Origin: Actinoplanes sp. NBRC 103695
Lineage (GTDB): Bacteria; Actinomycetota; Actinomycetes; Mycobacteriales; Micromonosporaceae
Reading direction: 5' to 3'
Length of the DNA: 57,186 nt
Assembly: GCF_030269485.1 (NCBI RefSeq)
Contig: NZ_BSTL01000011.1
Location: forward strand, 1 to 57,186
Both the position numbers and the translations under genes were made by a program. This document shows positions 1-7,809 of the stretch, one piece after another (position 1 is the stretch's first letter; each line of letters opens with the position of its first letter). A model generated the notes under the pieces. It saw only the letters and a list, made by a program, of their open reading frames with translations. It did not search any database and had not been told where the DNA came from.

Positions 1-223
1 CCGGCTACCACCGCGGGCCGCGGCTACCACTCGTGCCCGGCTACCACCCCGCCGGCCGCGGCTACCACCGCAGGGCTGCGGCTACCGCCCTCGTGCCCGG
101 CTACCACCGCGGGCCGCGGCTACCACTCGTGCCCGGCTACCACCCCGCCGGCCGCGGCTACCACCGCAGGGCTGCGGCTACCGCCCTCGTGCCCGGCTAC
201 CACCGCGGGCCGCGGCTACCACT
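1..223. repeat. 96-bp tandem repeat array
   Basis: Two full copies (1-96 and 97-192) and a partial third (193-223) look identical by eye. Each unit is built from smaller GGCTACCAC-containing blocks. Because 96 is a multiple of three, one frame stays open and would give a 32-residue G-Y-H-rich repeat, but there is no ribosome-binding site and no recognisable product, so I treat it as non-coding. The array probably continues to the left of the window. Confidence 0.9.
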
Positions 224-241
224 GACCGCGCCCGGGCAGAG

Positions 242-287
242 CCGCGAGCGGCGGCAGCGACGGTGAGCAGGCACCCGGGCGCCTGGC
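242..287. repeat. Left arm of 46-bp long-range inverted repeat
   Basis: The reverse complement of these 46 bases matches 57032-57077 at 44 of 46 positions. The two arms enclose essentially all genes of the window. Inside the left arm, 288-460 holds only a short direct repeat (cgaggagacccggcaa, twice near 340-375) and a 7-bp inverted repeat (410-416 with 427-433). I see no gene there. Confidence 0.85.
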
Positions 288-461
288 AGACCAACCGAAA
301 GCCGACACCCGGCGAAAGCGCCGGCAACAAGCGCACGCACCGAGGAGACCCGGCAACCCGAGGAGACCCGGCAAGGCGAGCCGGACCTCCACCGCGAAGA
401 GTCTCTAGCTAGGTCGGGGTTTGATACGACCTACAAAGCCCTGCGCCTGATCCGACTCACG

Positions 462-495
462 AAAGCGCCCCGCCGGTGGTCCGGCGGGGCGCTTT
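462..495. terminator. Bidirectional terminator after csrA
   Basis: A perfect 15-bp stem (462-476 with 481-495) with a 4-nt loop. The outer pairs are A-T, so the minus-strand transcript ends in a short U run. It lies 8 nt past the csrA stop and closes the flgN-flgK-flgL-fliW-csrA operon. Confidence 0.9.
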
Positions 496-503
496 TCGTC
501 GTG

Positions 504-761
504 CTACTTGTCGTCAGCACCGTCCGGTTCGGACGATGGCCGGAGCGTCCGGGACAGTTCCTCGACCACCGCGTCGGTGGGTGAGGCCGCCTCGATGTTG
601 GCCGCCTGCAATTCGCGATAGACCTCTTCGCGATGCACACGTACGTCCCGTGGCGCCTGGATGCCGAGCCGGATGACATCGCCCCGGGCCTCGAGGACGG
701 TGATGACGACGTCGTCGCCGATCATCACGCTCTCGCCGGCCCGTCTGGTCAGCACGAGCAC
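504..761 (-). CDS. csrA: CsrA translational regulator
   Basis: CsrA is a small dimeric RNA-binding protein that binds GGA motifs in mRNA leaders and, in flagellated Gram-positives, represses flagellin translation until FliW removes it. The 85-residue product begins MLVLTRRAGESVMIGDDV and has the family core through IRLGIQAPRDVRVHREEVY, including the RNA-contacting arginine of VHREE. The last 30 residues form an acidic tail longer than usual. The start is GTG at 761, preceded by an AAAGGGG ribosome-binding site. It is the last gene of the flgN operon, 60 bases after fliW and just before a strong terminator. A probable target lies in the fliC leader (4251-4283). Confidence 0.97.
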   Translation of the reverse strand: MLVLTRRAGESVMIGDDVVITVLEARGDVIRLGIQAPRDVRVHREEVYRELQAANIEAASPTDAVVEELSRTLRPSSEPDGADDK

Positions 762-821
762 CGGTGCCCCTTTCCATCCGTGGACAGGACCTGGTCGTCG
801 CCCGTGTGCTGGGCCCGATGC

Positions 822-1253
822 CTACTTCCGGTTGAGGATGGCGCGCACCGGCATGTCCGTGCCCGCCAGTACGACCTGGACGGCCATCCGGTTCACCGTG
901 TTGATGACGATCGGCGCCATCAGGTTGGCGGCGGTGGCCTCCTTGCCGGCGGTGATCACCAGCATGGTGATCACATCCTCCGCCTCTGGGTACCCGAGCA
1001 AGGCCTGCGCCTCGTCCGGAATCTCGGGCGTGTAGTCCTCGAAGAACGGGTCCGGCGGGACGACGAGGAAGCGGAGTTCCGGGTTGTCCAGCGACGTGAA
1101 GGCGTAGAGAAGGCCGTCATCGTTGAGCCGGACCAGGGCGAAGCGGGTGTGCGCCGGGAAGCCGGGCATGGGCGCGGCCAGGTGGATCGTGGGAATGGTC
1201 GTGATCATCTGATCCCCGTGCGTTCGAGAGATTGCTTGCGTGCTCATGGTCAC
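822..1253 (-). CDS. fliW: FliW flagellar assembly factor (CsrA antagonist)
   Basis: FliW binds both flagellin and CsrA, coupling flagellin synthesis to its export. The 143-residue product shows the family pattern: an early P-x-FPAHTRFALV segment, then LRFLVVPPDPFFEDYTPEIPDE and the late NLMAPIVINTVNRMAVQVVL block. The GTG start at 1253 overlaps the flgL stop in GTGA, so translation is probably coupled. An in-frame ATG two codons later is an alternative start. csrA follows, giving the classic FliW-CsrA pair. Confidence 0.95.
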   Translation of the reverse strand: MTMSTQAISRTHGDQMITTIPTIHLAAPMPGFPAHTRFALVRLNDDGLLYAFTSLDNPELRFLVVPPDPFFEDYTPEIPDEAQALLGYPEAEDVITMLVITAGKEATAANLMAPIVINTVNRMAVQVVLAGTDMPVRAILNRK

Positions 1254-2146
1254 CTCAAGAAATCGATGAGCGAGGGCTGGATCACCTTGGCCGAGGCGGC
1301 CAAAGCTGCCTGGTACGAGGTCTGCTGAAGCTGCATTTCCATGATCGTTTTCGGCAGGTCGACATCCTCGATATCGGACAGCTGCGTCGTCACGGTCAGC
1401 AATCGATCCTGAGCGGACTGTTTCATCTGCTCTAGCCGATTGTAACGAGCGCCAACATCCGAAAGAGTGGTTTTCACGAGATTGTGCGCGGCGTCAAGCT
1501 TCTTCAGGTTCTCCGCGGTCGTCGTGGCGTCGCCGGCCCGGATGCTGTCCGCCACGTCCTGCAAAACCTTGAAGAGCTGGGTATCTCCGGAACCGAACGC
1601 CTCCGGGCCGGTGGTGTCGATGCGCACCTTCGAGCCGGCGCCGACGGTCCGTGAGGTGCTGCCGCCATCGCCGGCATAGGCGCCGCTCGGGTCGTACGCG
1701 ACCTCGCCCGTGGTCGAGCCGCCGAACACCGGACGGTCCATGTACTTCGTATTTCCGTAGCTGATCAGCTGCGCCCGAATCTGTTCAATTTCGGTCGCGA
1801 TGGCATCGCTGGCCGTCGGGTCGAGGGCACCCTGGTTAAGGCCGCGCACGACCAGGTCGCGCGCCGCGATCGTCCGCGAGGAGACGCTCATCAACGTGTC
1901 GTCCATCGTGCCGAGCCAGCCGATGCCGTCGTCGGCGTTCCGCGCGTACTGCTGACTGGCTCGCGCCTCGCCCCGCAGCTGGAGCGACGACACCGTGCCG
2001 GTCGGTGAGTCCGACGGCCGGTTGATCTGCTTGCCGCTGGACAGCTGCTCCTGGATCTTCTCGCCCTTCGCGATGTTGCGCTGAAGGTTGGCCAGCACCC
2101 GGGTATGGATGCTGCCTTCGGTGACACGTCCGCCGCTGATCGCCAT
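1250..2146 (-). CDS. flgL: Flagellar hook-filament junction protein FlgL (HAP3)
   Basis: FlgL is the second junction protein between hook and filament. The 298-residue product has the flagellin-like N-terminal helix (QRNIAKGEKIQEQLSSGKQINRPSDSP region) and a C-terminal helical segment ending near VIQPSLIDFLR, as expected for HAP3. It lies 14 bases after flgK and overlaps fliW by 4 bases, inside the flgN operon. Length is normal for the family. Confidence 0.95.
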   Translation of the reverse strand: MAISGGRVTEGSIHTRVLANLQRNIAKGEKIQEQLSSGKQINRPSDSPTGTVSSLQLRGEARASQQYARNADDGIGWLGTMDDTLMSVSSRTIAARDLVVRGLNQGALDPTASDAIATEIEQIRAQLISYGNTKYMDRPVFGGSTTGEVAYDPSGAYAGDGGSTSRTVGAGSKVRIDTTGPEAFGSGDTQLFKVLQDVADSIRAGDATTTAENLKKLDAAHNLVKTTLSDVGARYNRLEQMKQSAQDRLLTVTTQLSDIEDVDLPKTIMEMQLQQTSYQAALAASAKVIQPSLIDFLR

Positions 2147-2160
2147 GGGTTCGTTACTCC

Positions 2161-3558
2161 TTATCGGCCGACCAGGCCGGTGCGGTTGATGAGCTGGTCG
2201 AGCATCGAGTCGATGGTGGTCAGCACGCGGGACGCGGCCTCGTAGCCGCGCTGGTACGTGAGCAGGTTGGTCATCTCCTCGTCGAGATTGACGCCGGAGT
2301 ACGCCTCGCGGGACGCGTCCACCTGCTCGGTCACGGTCGCCTGGATGTCGTTGCGCCGGATGGTCGCCTGGGAAGCGACGCCGAGCTGGCCGATCATGCC
2401 CCGGTACTCGCGGTCCGGCCCGTCCATCGCCTCGCCGATGTCGGCCATCTGCTCGGCGATCGTGTTGTCCAGGGTGCCCGGCGCTCCGGAGACCGCGACC
2501 TCGTCCGGGTCGGTGATCGCCAGCCGGATCGTGCCGGCCGTGATGTCACCGCCGGAACTGCTGGTGAAGAAGTCCCGTCCGGTGCCGCCGTCCTTGCTGT
2601 ACCCGCTGCTGTGCAACGCGTTCACCTTGTCGGCGAGGTTCTTCGCGACCGCGTCCAGGGCGTCCGAGATGGCCGGGATGATCGTCGTCATCGTGTCGGC
2701 CATCGCGCCCATCGTGCCGCCGGCCTGCACCGCGGTCTTGGTGTCCGCCCAGCGCAGCGTCATCGGGTCGGCGTTCTGGTCGTCCAGCCGCCTGGCGCCG
2801 GAGACCTCCAGATTGCGGGTGGTGAACTCGCTGACCAATGTGGAGTTGCCGACGAACACGTCGACCGCGCCGTTGGCCCGGGCGGACGCGGTGGCGCCGG
2901 TCAGCTCGGACAGCTTCATCACCTGCAGGTCGCGCCGGTCCTCCAGCTCGTTCACGGTCAGACCGGTGGCCTTCGCCTTGACGATGCTGTCGTTCAGCTG
3001 GGCGATCGACGTGGCCGCGGTGTTCACCTCGTTCACGTACGCGGAAAGCTGGGTGTTGTTCTGTGACCACTGTGCCGCGAGTGACGAGTGCGCGCTGTTG
3101 AGCCCGTCCGCCACCGTCGACGACTGCTGGAGCAGCGTGGAGCGGGTGGCGGCGAGCTGCGGGTTGTTGGAGACGTCGTTCCAGCCACCCCACATGTCGT
3201 GCATCTGCGCGGCCAGCGCGGTGTCGCCCGGCTCGGCGAACATGTCCTCGATCGAGTTGTACGCCGACGTCGTCTGGGTCAGGTACGAGCTCTTCGAATG
3301 CTCGGCGCGGCCCCGGTTCTCCAGGAACTCGTCGCGCAGCCGCTGCACGTCGGACACCGCGACACCGGTGCCGAGGCCGTCGGTCCTGGAGTACATGGCC
3401 GGCGAGATCGAGCCGACCTGGGACTGCATCTCGGCACGCTGCCGGGTGTAGCCCTCGGTGTTCGCGTTCGCGATGTTCTGACCCGTCACATCCAGGGCTC
3501 GACGTTGCGCGTAGAGCGAGGTCAGAGCAGTATTAATGCCCCCGAAGCTGCTTGCCAT
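2161..3558 (-). CDS. flgK: Flagellar hook-associated protein FlgK (HAP1)
   Basis: FlgK is the first hook-filament junction protein. The 465-residue product starts with the rod/hook motif (near ALDVTGQNIANANTEGYTRQR) and ends with the matching C-terminal motif (NLDEEMTNLLTYQRGYEAAS then MLDQLINRTG). The ATG at 3558 shares one base with the flgN stop (TGATG). The domain between the two conserved ends is shorter than in enteric FlgK. Confidence 0.96.
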   Translation of the reverse strand: MASSFGGINTALTSLYAQRRALDVTGQNIANANTEGYTRQRAEMQSQVGSISPAMYSRTDGLGTGVAVSDVQRLRDEFLENRGRAEHSKSSYLTQTTSAYNSIEDMFAEPGDTALAAQMHDMWGGWNDVSNNPQLAATRSTLLQQSSTVADGLNSAHSSLAAQWSQNNTQLSAYVNEVNTAATSIAQLNDSIVKAKATGLTVNELEDRRDLQVMKLSELTGATASARANGAVDVFVGNSTLVSEFTTRNLEVSGARRLDDQNADPMTLRWADTKTAVQAGGTMGAMADTMTTIIPAISDALDAVAKNLADKVNALHSSGYSKDGGTGRDFFTSSSGGDITAGTIRLAITDPDEVAVSGAPGTLDNTIAEQMADIGEAMDGPDREYRGMIGQLGVASQATIRRNDIQATVTEQVDASREAYSGVNLDEEMTNLLTYQRGYEAASRVLTTIDSMLDQLINRTGLVGR

Positions 3559-4043
3559 CAGATCGCCTCGTCCACCAGGCTGGGGCGGCGCATGCCGCCG
3601 TTGACGGTTTGTCCTTGTCGGCCATAGGTTTCCACGGTTCCGGCGAACGCGAGCATCGTTTCGCGAGCTGCCCGCTGGCCGGCGGTGAGCAGGTCCCGGT
3701 TCGCCTCGGCCATCGCGCTGATCTCCGAGGTCAGCGTCAGAAAAGCCTTGCGGTGCTGGTGAAGCAGCTCGGACCAGGGGGCCGGCGCGGCGTCGGCGAG
3801 CTCACCCAGCGAGGCCTCGGCGGGCAGGCCGAGCTCGGTGGCCACGGCCTGCGCGTACGCCGCACGCGCCACTTCCGTCTGCCGGATCTGATCCAGCACC
3901 ACCTCAACCTCGCGGGTGGCGTGCGACAGCCAGCGCGATCGGTTCGCCGCGAGGAGCAACTGCTCCTCCTCCAGCTTGAACAACAGCAGCTCGAGAAGTT
4001 CGCGGGACCGCCACAGGACGCTGGACAGGTCGGTAAGGCTCAC
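3558..4043 (-). CDS. flgN: FlgN-type export chaperone
   Basis: FlgN keeps the junction proteins FlgK and FlgL soluble and delivers them to the export gate. The 161-residue product is mostly helical and begins MSLTDLSSVLWRSRELLELL, with the FlgN hallmark FKLEEEQLLLAANRSRWLSHATREVE. I chose GTG at 4043 because a GGAGGA ribosome-binding site lies just upstream (about 4053). The frame is open upstream to 4241, but that part does not resemble the family. It is the first gene of the operon and overlaps flgK by one base. A FliA-like promoter is at 4087-4114. Confidence 0.9.
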   Translation of the reverse strand: MSLTDLSSVLWRSRELLELLLFKLEEEQLLLAANRSRWLSHATREVEVVLDQIRQTEVARAAYAQAVATELGLPAEASLGELADAAPAPWSELLHQHRKAFLTLTSEISAMAEANRDLLTAGQRAARETMLAFAGTVETYGRQGQTVNGGMRRPSLVDEAI

Positions 4044-4086
4044 GCCGGTCCTCCATCCGCGGAAGCTTCTCCCCCGCTCACCAAGA

Positions 4087-4114
4087 GGGTCGGCAACGGG
4101 AGTACGTCTCTGAG
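4087..4114 (-). promoter_or_regulatory. FliA/WhiG-like promoter of flgN operon
   Basis: On the minus strand CTCA (4114-4111) is followed by 16 bases and GCCGACCC (4094-4087). This matches the spacing and sequence seen at fliC and fliJ. The expected transcript start is near 4080, about 37 bases before the flgN GTG. Confidence 0.6.
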
Positions 4115-4196
4115 GATTTGGGGTCCATTGGGTTGCCGTCCGGGGCGCTTCGTTTCTCGCGTTTTCGAAACAAGTGCGAACCCGTCTCGGATACTT

Positions 4197-4224
4197 CTCA
4201 TGACTGACGGCAATGGGCCGATCA
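4197..4224 (+). promoter_or_regulatory. FliA/WhiG-like promoter of fliC
   Basis: CTCA (4197-4200), 16 bases, then GCCGATCA (4217-4224). The -10 octamer differs in one base from the GCCGATAA known for FliA/WhiG-type sigma factors. The expected start near 4231 leaves a leader of about 60 bases containing the CsrA-like site. Confidence 0.7.
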
Positions 4225-4250
4225 CTCAGGGCGTAAGCCAAGGGTTCACG

Positions 4251-4283
4251 GATGAGCCCGGATCAGACCCTCATCAAGGAGGA
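4251..4283 (+). promoter_or_regulatory. Predicted CsrA-binding region in fliC leader
   Basis: GATGAG (4251-4256) pairs with CTCATC (4270-4275), leaving GGA (4260-4262) in a 13-nt loop. A second GGA (4278-4280) is part of the AAGGAGGA Shine-Dalgarno. The two GGA motifs are 18 nt apart, a spacing well suited to bridging by one CsrA dimer. Binding would mask the ribosome-binding site. Confidence 0.65.
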
Positions 4284-4291
4284 AACACACC

Positions 4292-5107
4292 ATGGGTCTT
4301 CGCATCAACAACAACGTCGCCGCACAGAACGCCTACCGGAACCTGTCGGTCACCGACGGCCAGATGTCCAAGTCGCTGGAAAAGCTGTCGAGCGGTTTCC
4401 GTATCAACCGGGCGGCTGACGACGCTGCGGGCCTCTCGATCTCCGAGGGCCTGCGCGCCCAGACCGGTGGCCTCAAGGTCGCCGTTCGCAATGCTCAGGA
4501 CGGCATCAGCGTCGCGCAGACCGCTGAAGGGGCCCTGAACGAGGTGCACTCCATCCTGCAGCGCATGCGTGACCTCTCGGTGCAGGCGTCGAACACCGGT
4601 GGTAACGACCAGAAGGCCCGCGAGGCGACTCAGCTGGAGTTCGACGAGCTGAACCTCGAGCTGGACCGGATCGGCGAGACCACCTCGTTCGGCACGTCGA
4701 AGCTCCTCGACGGCAGCTACACGGCCAAGTCCTTCCAGGTGGGCGCCAACGCCACCGAGACGGTGGACATCACGATCGACGAAATCAGCTCGACCACGCT
4801 GGGTACCGCCGGCCAGGACCTGGACACGGCCGGCCCGGCCGCCATCACGGCCCTCGACAGCGCCATCGAGCTGGTGTCGGAGCAGCGTGCATCCCTCGGT
4901 GCGTACCAGAACCGGTTCGAGCACACCATCAACAACCTCAACGTCGCCGTTGAGAACCTGTCGGCGTCGGAGTCCCGGATCCGGGACACCGACATGGCGC
5001 AGGAGATGGTCTCTTTCACCAAGAGCCAGATCCTCACCCAGGCCGGCACGTCGATGCTGTCGCAGGCCAACCAGGCCTCGCAGAACGTGCTCTCGCTGCT
5101 CCGCTAA
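4292..5107 (+). CDS. fliC: Flagellin FliC
   Basis: Filament subunit. The 271-residue product starts MGLRINNNVAAQNAYRNLSV and has the conserved N-terminal helices (SSGFRINRAADDAAGLSISEGLRAQ) and C-terminal helices (SESRIRDTDMAQEMVSFTK, ending NVLSLLR). The variable surface domain is very short, so this is a minimal flagellin. A strong AAGGAGGA site lies 6-8 bases before the ATG. Single gene between a FliA-like promoter and the hairpin at 5160-5194. It is the only flagellin gene in the window. Confidence 0.98.
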   Translation: MGLRINNNVAAQNAYRNLSVTDGQMSKSLEKLSSGFRINRAADDAAGLSISEGLRAQTGGLKVAVRNAQDGISVAQTAEGALNEVHSILQRMRDLSVQASNTGGNDQKAREATQLEFDELNLELDRIGETTSFGTSKLLDGSYTAKSFQVGANATETVDITIDEISSTTLGTAGQDLDTAGPAAITALDSAIELVSEQRASLGAYQNRFEHTINNLNVAVENLSASESRIRDTDMAQEMVSFTKSQILTQAGTSMLSQANQASQNVLSLLR

Positions 5108-5159
5108 CCGAACCGCAACCGGTAGTCCCTAACTGAACACAACGCGCGACCGAACAGGT

Positions 5160-5194
5160 TGAGGGCGGCTGGCAGACGGCGCCAGCCGCCCTCA
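5160..5194 (+). terminator. Hairpin downstream of fliC
   Basis: A perfect 14-bp GC-rich stem (5160-5173 with 5181-5194) around a 7-nt loop, without a U run, a form common for actinobacterial terminators or mRNA stabilisers. It separates fliC from fliD, whose own promoter I could not identify. Confidence 0.75.
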
Positions 5195-5237
5195 GCACAT
5201 CTGTACATCCCGCACCACCGGCAGAAAGGGGGCGTCC

Positions 5238-6524
5238 ATGGGTACAACCGTCGACGGCCTCGTGAGCGGCATGAGCACCTCCTCGATGATCGGGCAGCTC
5301 ATGCAGATCGAGGCGCTACCGCAGACCCGGCTCAAATCCAAGGTCTCGTCCGCCGAGAGCGTGGTCACCGCCTACCAATCGGTCAACACCAAACTGGCGG
5401 CGCTGAAGACCGCCGGCAACGATCTGAGCCAGTTGTCCACGTGGCGCTCCATCAAGCCCGCGTCCACGTCCACGGCGGTCACTGCCGCGGCCACCCCCGG
5501 TGTCACCAGCCCGCAGACCGGCTCGCTGACCTTCGACGTGGCGCGGCTGGCCAAGGCGCAGATCTCCACGACCCGGGTCGACTCCGGGGCGGACATCACC
5601 TCGAGCGACACCTTCACCATCACCATCGGCACCGGCGACCCGGTCACCATCGACCTGGCCGGCAAGCGAACCGCGCAGGACGTATCCGACGCGGTCAACA
5701 GCGCAGGCATCGGTGTGAAGTCCTCCGTGGTGAAGACCAGCACCGGTGACAGCGTGCTTCAGTTCACCTCGTCCAAGACCGGTGAGGCGAACGCCTTCAC
5801 CATCGACGGCACCGACTTCGCGCTGCAGACCGCTGTCGCCGCGCAGGACGCCATGCTCCAGGTCGGCGGCGCCGACGAGGACGGCGGCTACTCCGTCACC
5901 AGCAGCTCCAACACCTTCACCAACCTCATGAACGGCGTGACCCTCACCGCCACCAAGCAGGAGCAGAACGTCACGGTCGATGTCGGCGCCGACATCAGCG
6001 GCATGGCCGACAAGATCAAGGCGATGGTGGACGCCGCCAACGCCGTGCTCAGCGAGGTCACCAAGCAGACCAAGTACGACGCGACCACCAAGAAGGGCTC
6101 GGCGCTGTCCGCCGACTTCATGGTCCGGCAGATCAGCCAGAACGTGCTCAGCGCGGTCAGCCAGGGCCAGACCGACATCGGCAGCCTCAGCAAGCTCGGT
6201 GTGCAACTCGAGAAGGACGGCACGCTCAGCTTCAAGAAGGAGGCCTTCGAGGCGTCCTACAACGCCGACCCGGACAAGTTCACCGACGCGGGCATCGCCT
6301 TCGGCAACACCATGGAGGCGCTGGCGAAGAAGCAGACCACAAACGTCACCAACGCGGTCACCGGCCGCAAGTCGCTGATCGACTCGATGAACGACCAGAT
6401 CGACAACTGGGACGTCCGGCTGGAGCAGCGACGCACCACCCTGACCAAGCAGTACGCGGCCCTCGAGACCGCGCTGAGCAGCCTCAAGTCACAGTCCTCC
6501 TACCTCTCCAGTCAGCTCGGCTGA
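5238..6524 (+). CDS. fliD: Filament cap protein FliD (HAP2)
   Basis: FliD caps the growing filament and folds incoming flagellin. The 428-residue product has the N-terminal FliD motif (DGLVSGMSTSSMIGQLMQIE, then LKSKVSSAESVVTAYQSVNTKL) and the C-terminal coiled-coil domain ending SLKSQSSYLSSQLG. The ATG at 5238 follows an AGAAAGGGGG site. Length is close to other Gram-positive FliD proteins. It is followed by fliS after 19 bases. Confidence 0.96.
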   Translation: MGTTVDGLVSGMSTSSMIGQLMQIEALPQTRLKSKVSSAESVVTAYQSVNTKLAALKTAGNDLSQLSTWRSIKPASTSTAVTAAATPGVTSPQTGSLTFDVARLAKAQISTTRVDSGADITSSDTFTITIGTGDPVTIDLAGKRTAQDVSDAVNSAGIGVKSSVVKTSTGDSVLQFTSSKTGEANAFTIDGTDFALQTAVAAQDAMLQVGGADEDGGYSVTSSSNTFTNLMNGVTLTATKQEQNVTVDVGADISGMADKIKAMVDAANAVLSEVTKQTKYDATTKKGSALSADFMVRQISQNVLSAVSQGQTDIGSLSKLGVQLEKDGTLSFKKEAFEASYNADPDKFTDAGIAFGNTMEALAKKQTTNVTNAVTGRKSLIDSMNDQIDNWDVRLEQRRTTLTKQYAALETALSSLKSQSSYLSSQLG

Positions 6525-6543
6525 CCTAGACACGAGGGAATTG

Positions 6544-6918
6544 ATGTCTTCTCCCGCACTGCGTGACCGCTATCTGGCGGACTCGATCAACACTGCCTCG
6601 CCCGGCAAGTTGTTGGTCATGCTCTACGACCGCCTGGTGATGGACCTGATGCAGGGCGAGGAGGCGTTGCGGGCGGGCAGCCGCGAACAGGCCGCCGACA
6701 AGCTCACCCACGCCCAGGAGATCATCCTCGAGCTGCGTACGACGCTCGACCTGGACGCCTGGTCCGGCGCACCCGGCCTGGCCAACCTGTACGGCTTCCT
6801 GCTCACCGAGCTGATCGGGGCGAACATCCGGCGCGAAGCCGACCGGGTCGCCGCCTGCCGGGCCCTGGTCGAGCCGCTGCGCGACGCCTGGCGTGAGGCC
6901 GCCGCCCAGTCATCCTGA
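6544..6918 (+). CDS. fliS: Flagellin export chaperone FliS
   Basis: FliS binds the flagellin C-terminus and prevents early polymerisation. The 124-residue product has the family signature: YLADSINTASPGKLLVMLYDRLVMDL near the start, then helical segments (KLTHAQEIILELRTTLD) and a final helix (LVEPLRDAWREA). I use the ATG at 6544, five bases after GAGGG; a TTG one codon earlier is possible. Order fliD-fliS is standard. Confidence 0.94.
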   Translation: MSSPALRDRYLADSINTASPGKLLVMLYDRLVMDLMQGEEALRAGSREQAADKLTHAQEIILELRTTLDLDAWSGAPGLANLYGFLLTELIGANIRREADRVAACRALVEPLRDAWREAAAQSS

Positions 6919-6937
6919 GACGAGAGAGGGCATCGGT

Positions 6938-7258
6938 GTGACTGTGGACTGGCGGGACGCGTGGGTCGCCGCGCTAGACGAGATGGAACTCGACGTCGTG
7001 GCGGCCGAGGCCATGCTGGCCGACGACCACCGGTACGCCGAGCATCCGCCGGCGAACCTGTGGAAGCCGCCCACCGAACTCGGTGCCCTCCCCCTGGAAC
7101 TGCGGCCCCGCGCCGACGAGATCCTCACCCGCCAGCTGCGCGCGGCGGAGGAGATCGCCCGCCGGATGGTCGCCACCCGCCAGCAGATGGCGATGAACTC
7201 CCGCATCGAGACGGGCGAGGCCGTCAAACGCCCCGTCTATCTCGACCGCGCTATGTGA
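6938..7258 (+). CDS. Small unknown protein after fliS (FliT position)
   Basis: The 106-residue product (MTVDWRDAWVAALDEMELDV start) is predicted mostly helical, with a Pro-rich middle (HPPANLWKPPTE) and a C-terminal helix rich in Arg and Glu (DEILTRQLRAAEEIARRMVATRQQM). I do not recognise a family. The GTG start at 6938 has an AGAGAGG ribosome-binding site and lies 19 bases after fliS. In many bacteria this position holds fliT, a FliD chaperone, so a FliT-like role is possible from position only. The duplicated 38-nt element begins 8 bases after its stop. Confidence 0.7.
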   Translation: MTVDWRDAWVAALDEMELDVVAAEAMLADDHRYAEHPPANLWKPPTELGALPLELRPRADEILTRQLRAAEEIARRMVATRQQMAMNSRIETGEAVKRPVYLDRAM

Positions 7259-7266
7259 CTGGTGGC

Positions 7267-7304
7267 GCTTCGCTCCGCGGCGATTGCCTGGTAACCGGTG
7301 AGTT
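7267..7304 (+). repeat. Copy 1 of duplicated 38-nt intergenic element
   Basis: These 38 bases match 26604-26641 at 35 positions. Within it 7284-7288 can pair with 7297-7301 through an 8-nt loop. Two of the three differences between copies lie in this stem and both keep pairing through G-U wobbles; the third is in the loop. Both copies begin 8-13 bases after the stop codon of a flagellar gene. Confidence 0.8.
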
Positions 7305-7331
7305 GGGGGAGCCCAAGTCCAGCCTTCTCTT

Positions 7332-7385
7332 ACAACCCCGCGGCAACCGTTTGACACTAAGCGGATCCCCCGAGGAGCCGAATCG
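7332..7385 (+). promoter_or_regulatory. flgB operon promoter region with TcrA-box-like repeat
   Basis: ACAACCC-cgcg-GCAACCG (7332-7349) is a direct repeat matching GCA(A/C)CCG-N4-GCA(A/C)CCG at 12 of 14 fixed positions. Seven bases later comes CTAA (7357-7360), then 17 bases and GCCGAATC (7378-7385), a FliA-like promoter. A TTGACA at 7351-7356 has no good -10 partner. The rest of 7259-7456 shows only the duplicated element. Confidence 0.55.
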
Positions 7386-7456
7386 GATGATACGAGCGAC
7401 GGATCGCTCAACGACCGCCACGGACCGGCGACCTGCTCGACCGAGAGGGAACTGCC

Positions 7457-7804
7457 GTGTTCAACGACGTGTCCACTTCCTCGCTCAAGGTCTCCGTGGC
7501 CGGCCTCGCCGCCCGTCAGACCGCCATCGCGGACAACATCGCGAACATCGAGACGCCGGGATATCAGGCCCGTAAGGTCAAGTTCGAAGAGGCGTTGAGC
7601 AGCGCGGTCGAGCACGGTCGTTCGCCGCAGTCGGTCACGCCGAGCGTCGCGCGTTCGCTGGAGCCGACGCGGCTGAACGGCAACAACGTCAACCTCGACG
7701 AGGAGACGCTCTCGCACATCGACACCACGATGCGGTACCAGCTGACCATCCGCGCGCTGGACGGTAAGTACGGCCTGATCCGCGACGCGATCAAGGGGGC
7801 TTGA
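7457..7804 (+). CDS. flgB: Flagellar rod protein FlgB
   Basis: Proximal rod subunit. The 115-residue product carries the rod-family motif ARQTAIADNIANIETPGYQA and ends in a C-terminal helix (IDTTMRYQLTIRALDGKYGLIRDAI) typical of FlgB. The start is GTG at 7457 after GAGAGGGA. Its stop overlaps a TTG by the flgC start. It opens the flgB-flgC-fliE-fliF-fliG-fliH-fliI operon. Confidence 0.96.
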   Translation: MFNDVSTSSLKVSVAGLAARQTAIADNIANIETPGYQARKVKFEEALSSAVEHGRSPQSVTPSVARSLEPTRLNGNNVNLDEETLSHIDTTMRYQLTIRALDGKYGLIRDAIKGA

Positions 7805-7809
7805 TCCAG

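Noticed and set aside
1..223. Possible CRISPR array
   Set aside because: The whole 96-bp unit repeats, so there are no variable spacers, and no cas gene is nearby.
33..266. Open frame through the 96-bp array giving a G-Y-H repeat protein
   Set aside because: It is open only because the unit length is a multiple of three; there is no ribosome-binding site, no conserved start and the same array has sub-repeats typical of non-coding DNA.
4130..4147. TcrA-box-like repeat between flgN and fliC
   Set aside because: GGGTTGC-N4-CGGGGCG has four mismatches in fourteen fixed positions, no better than expected in such GC-rich DNA.
3558..4241. Longer 227-residue form of FlgN
   Set aside because: The first 66 residues do not resemble the family and would cover the promoter; the GTG at 4043 has a strong ribosome-binding site.
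7351..7356. TTGACA as a housekeeping -35 for flgB
   Set aside because: No matching -10 is found 16-19 bases on; the overlapping FliA-like element explains the region better.
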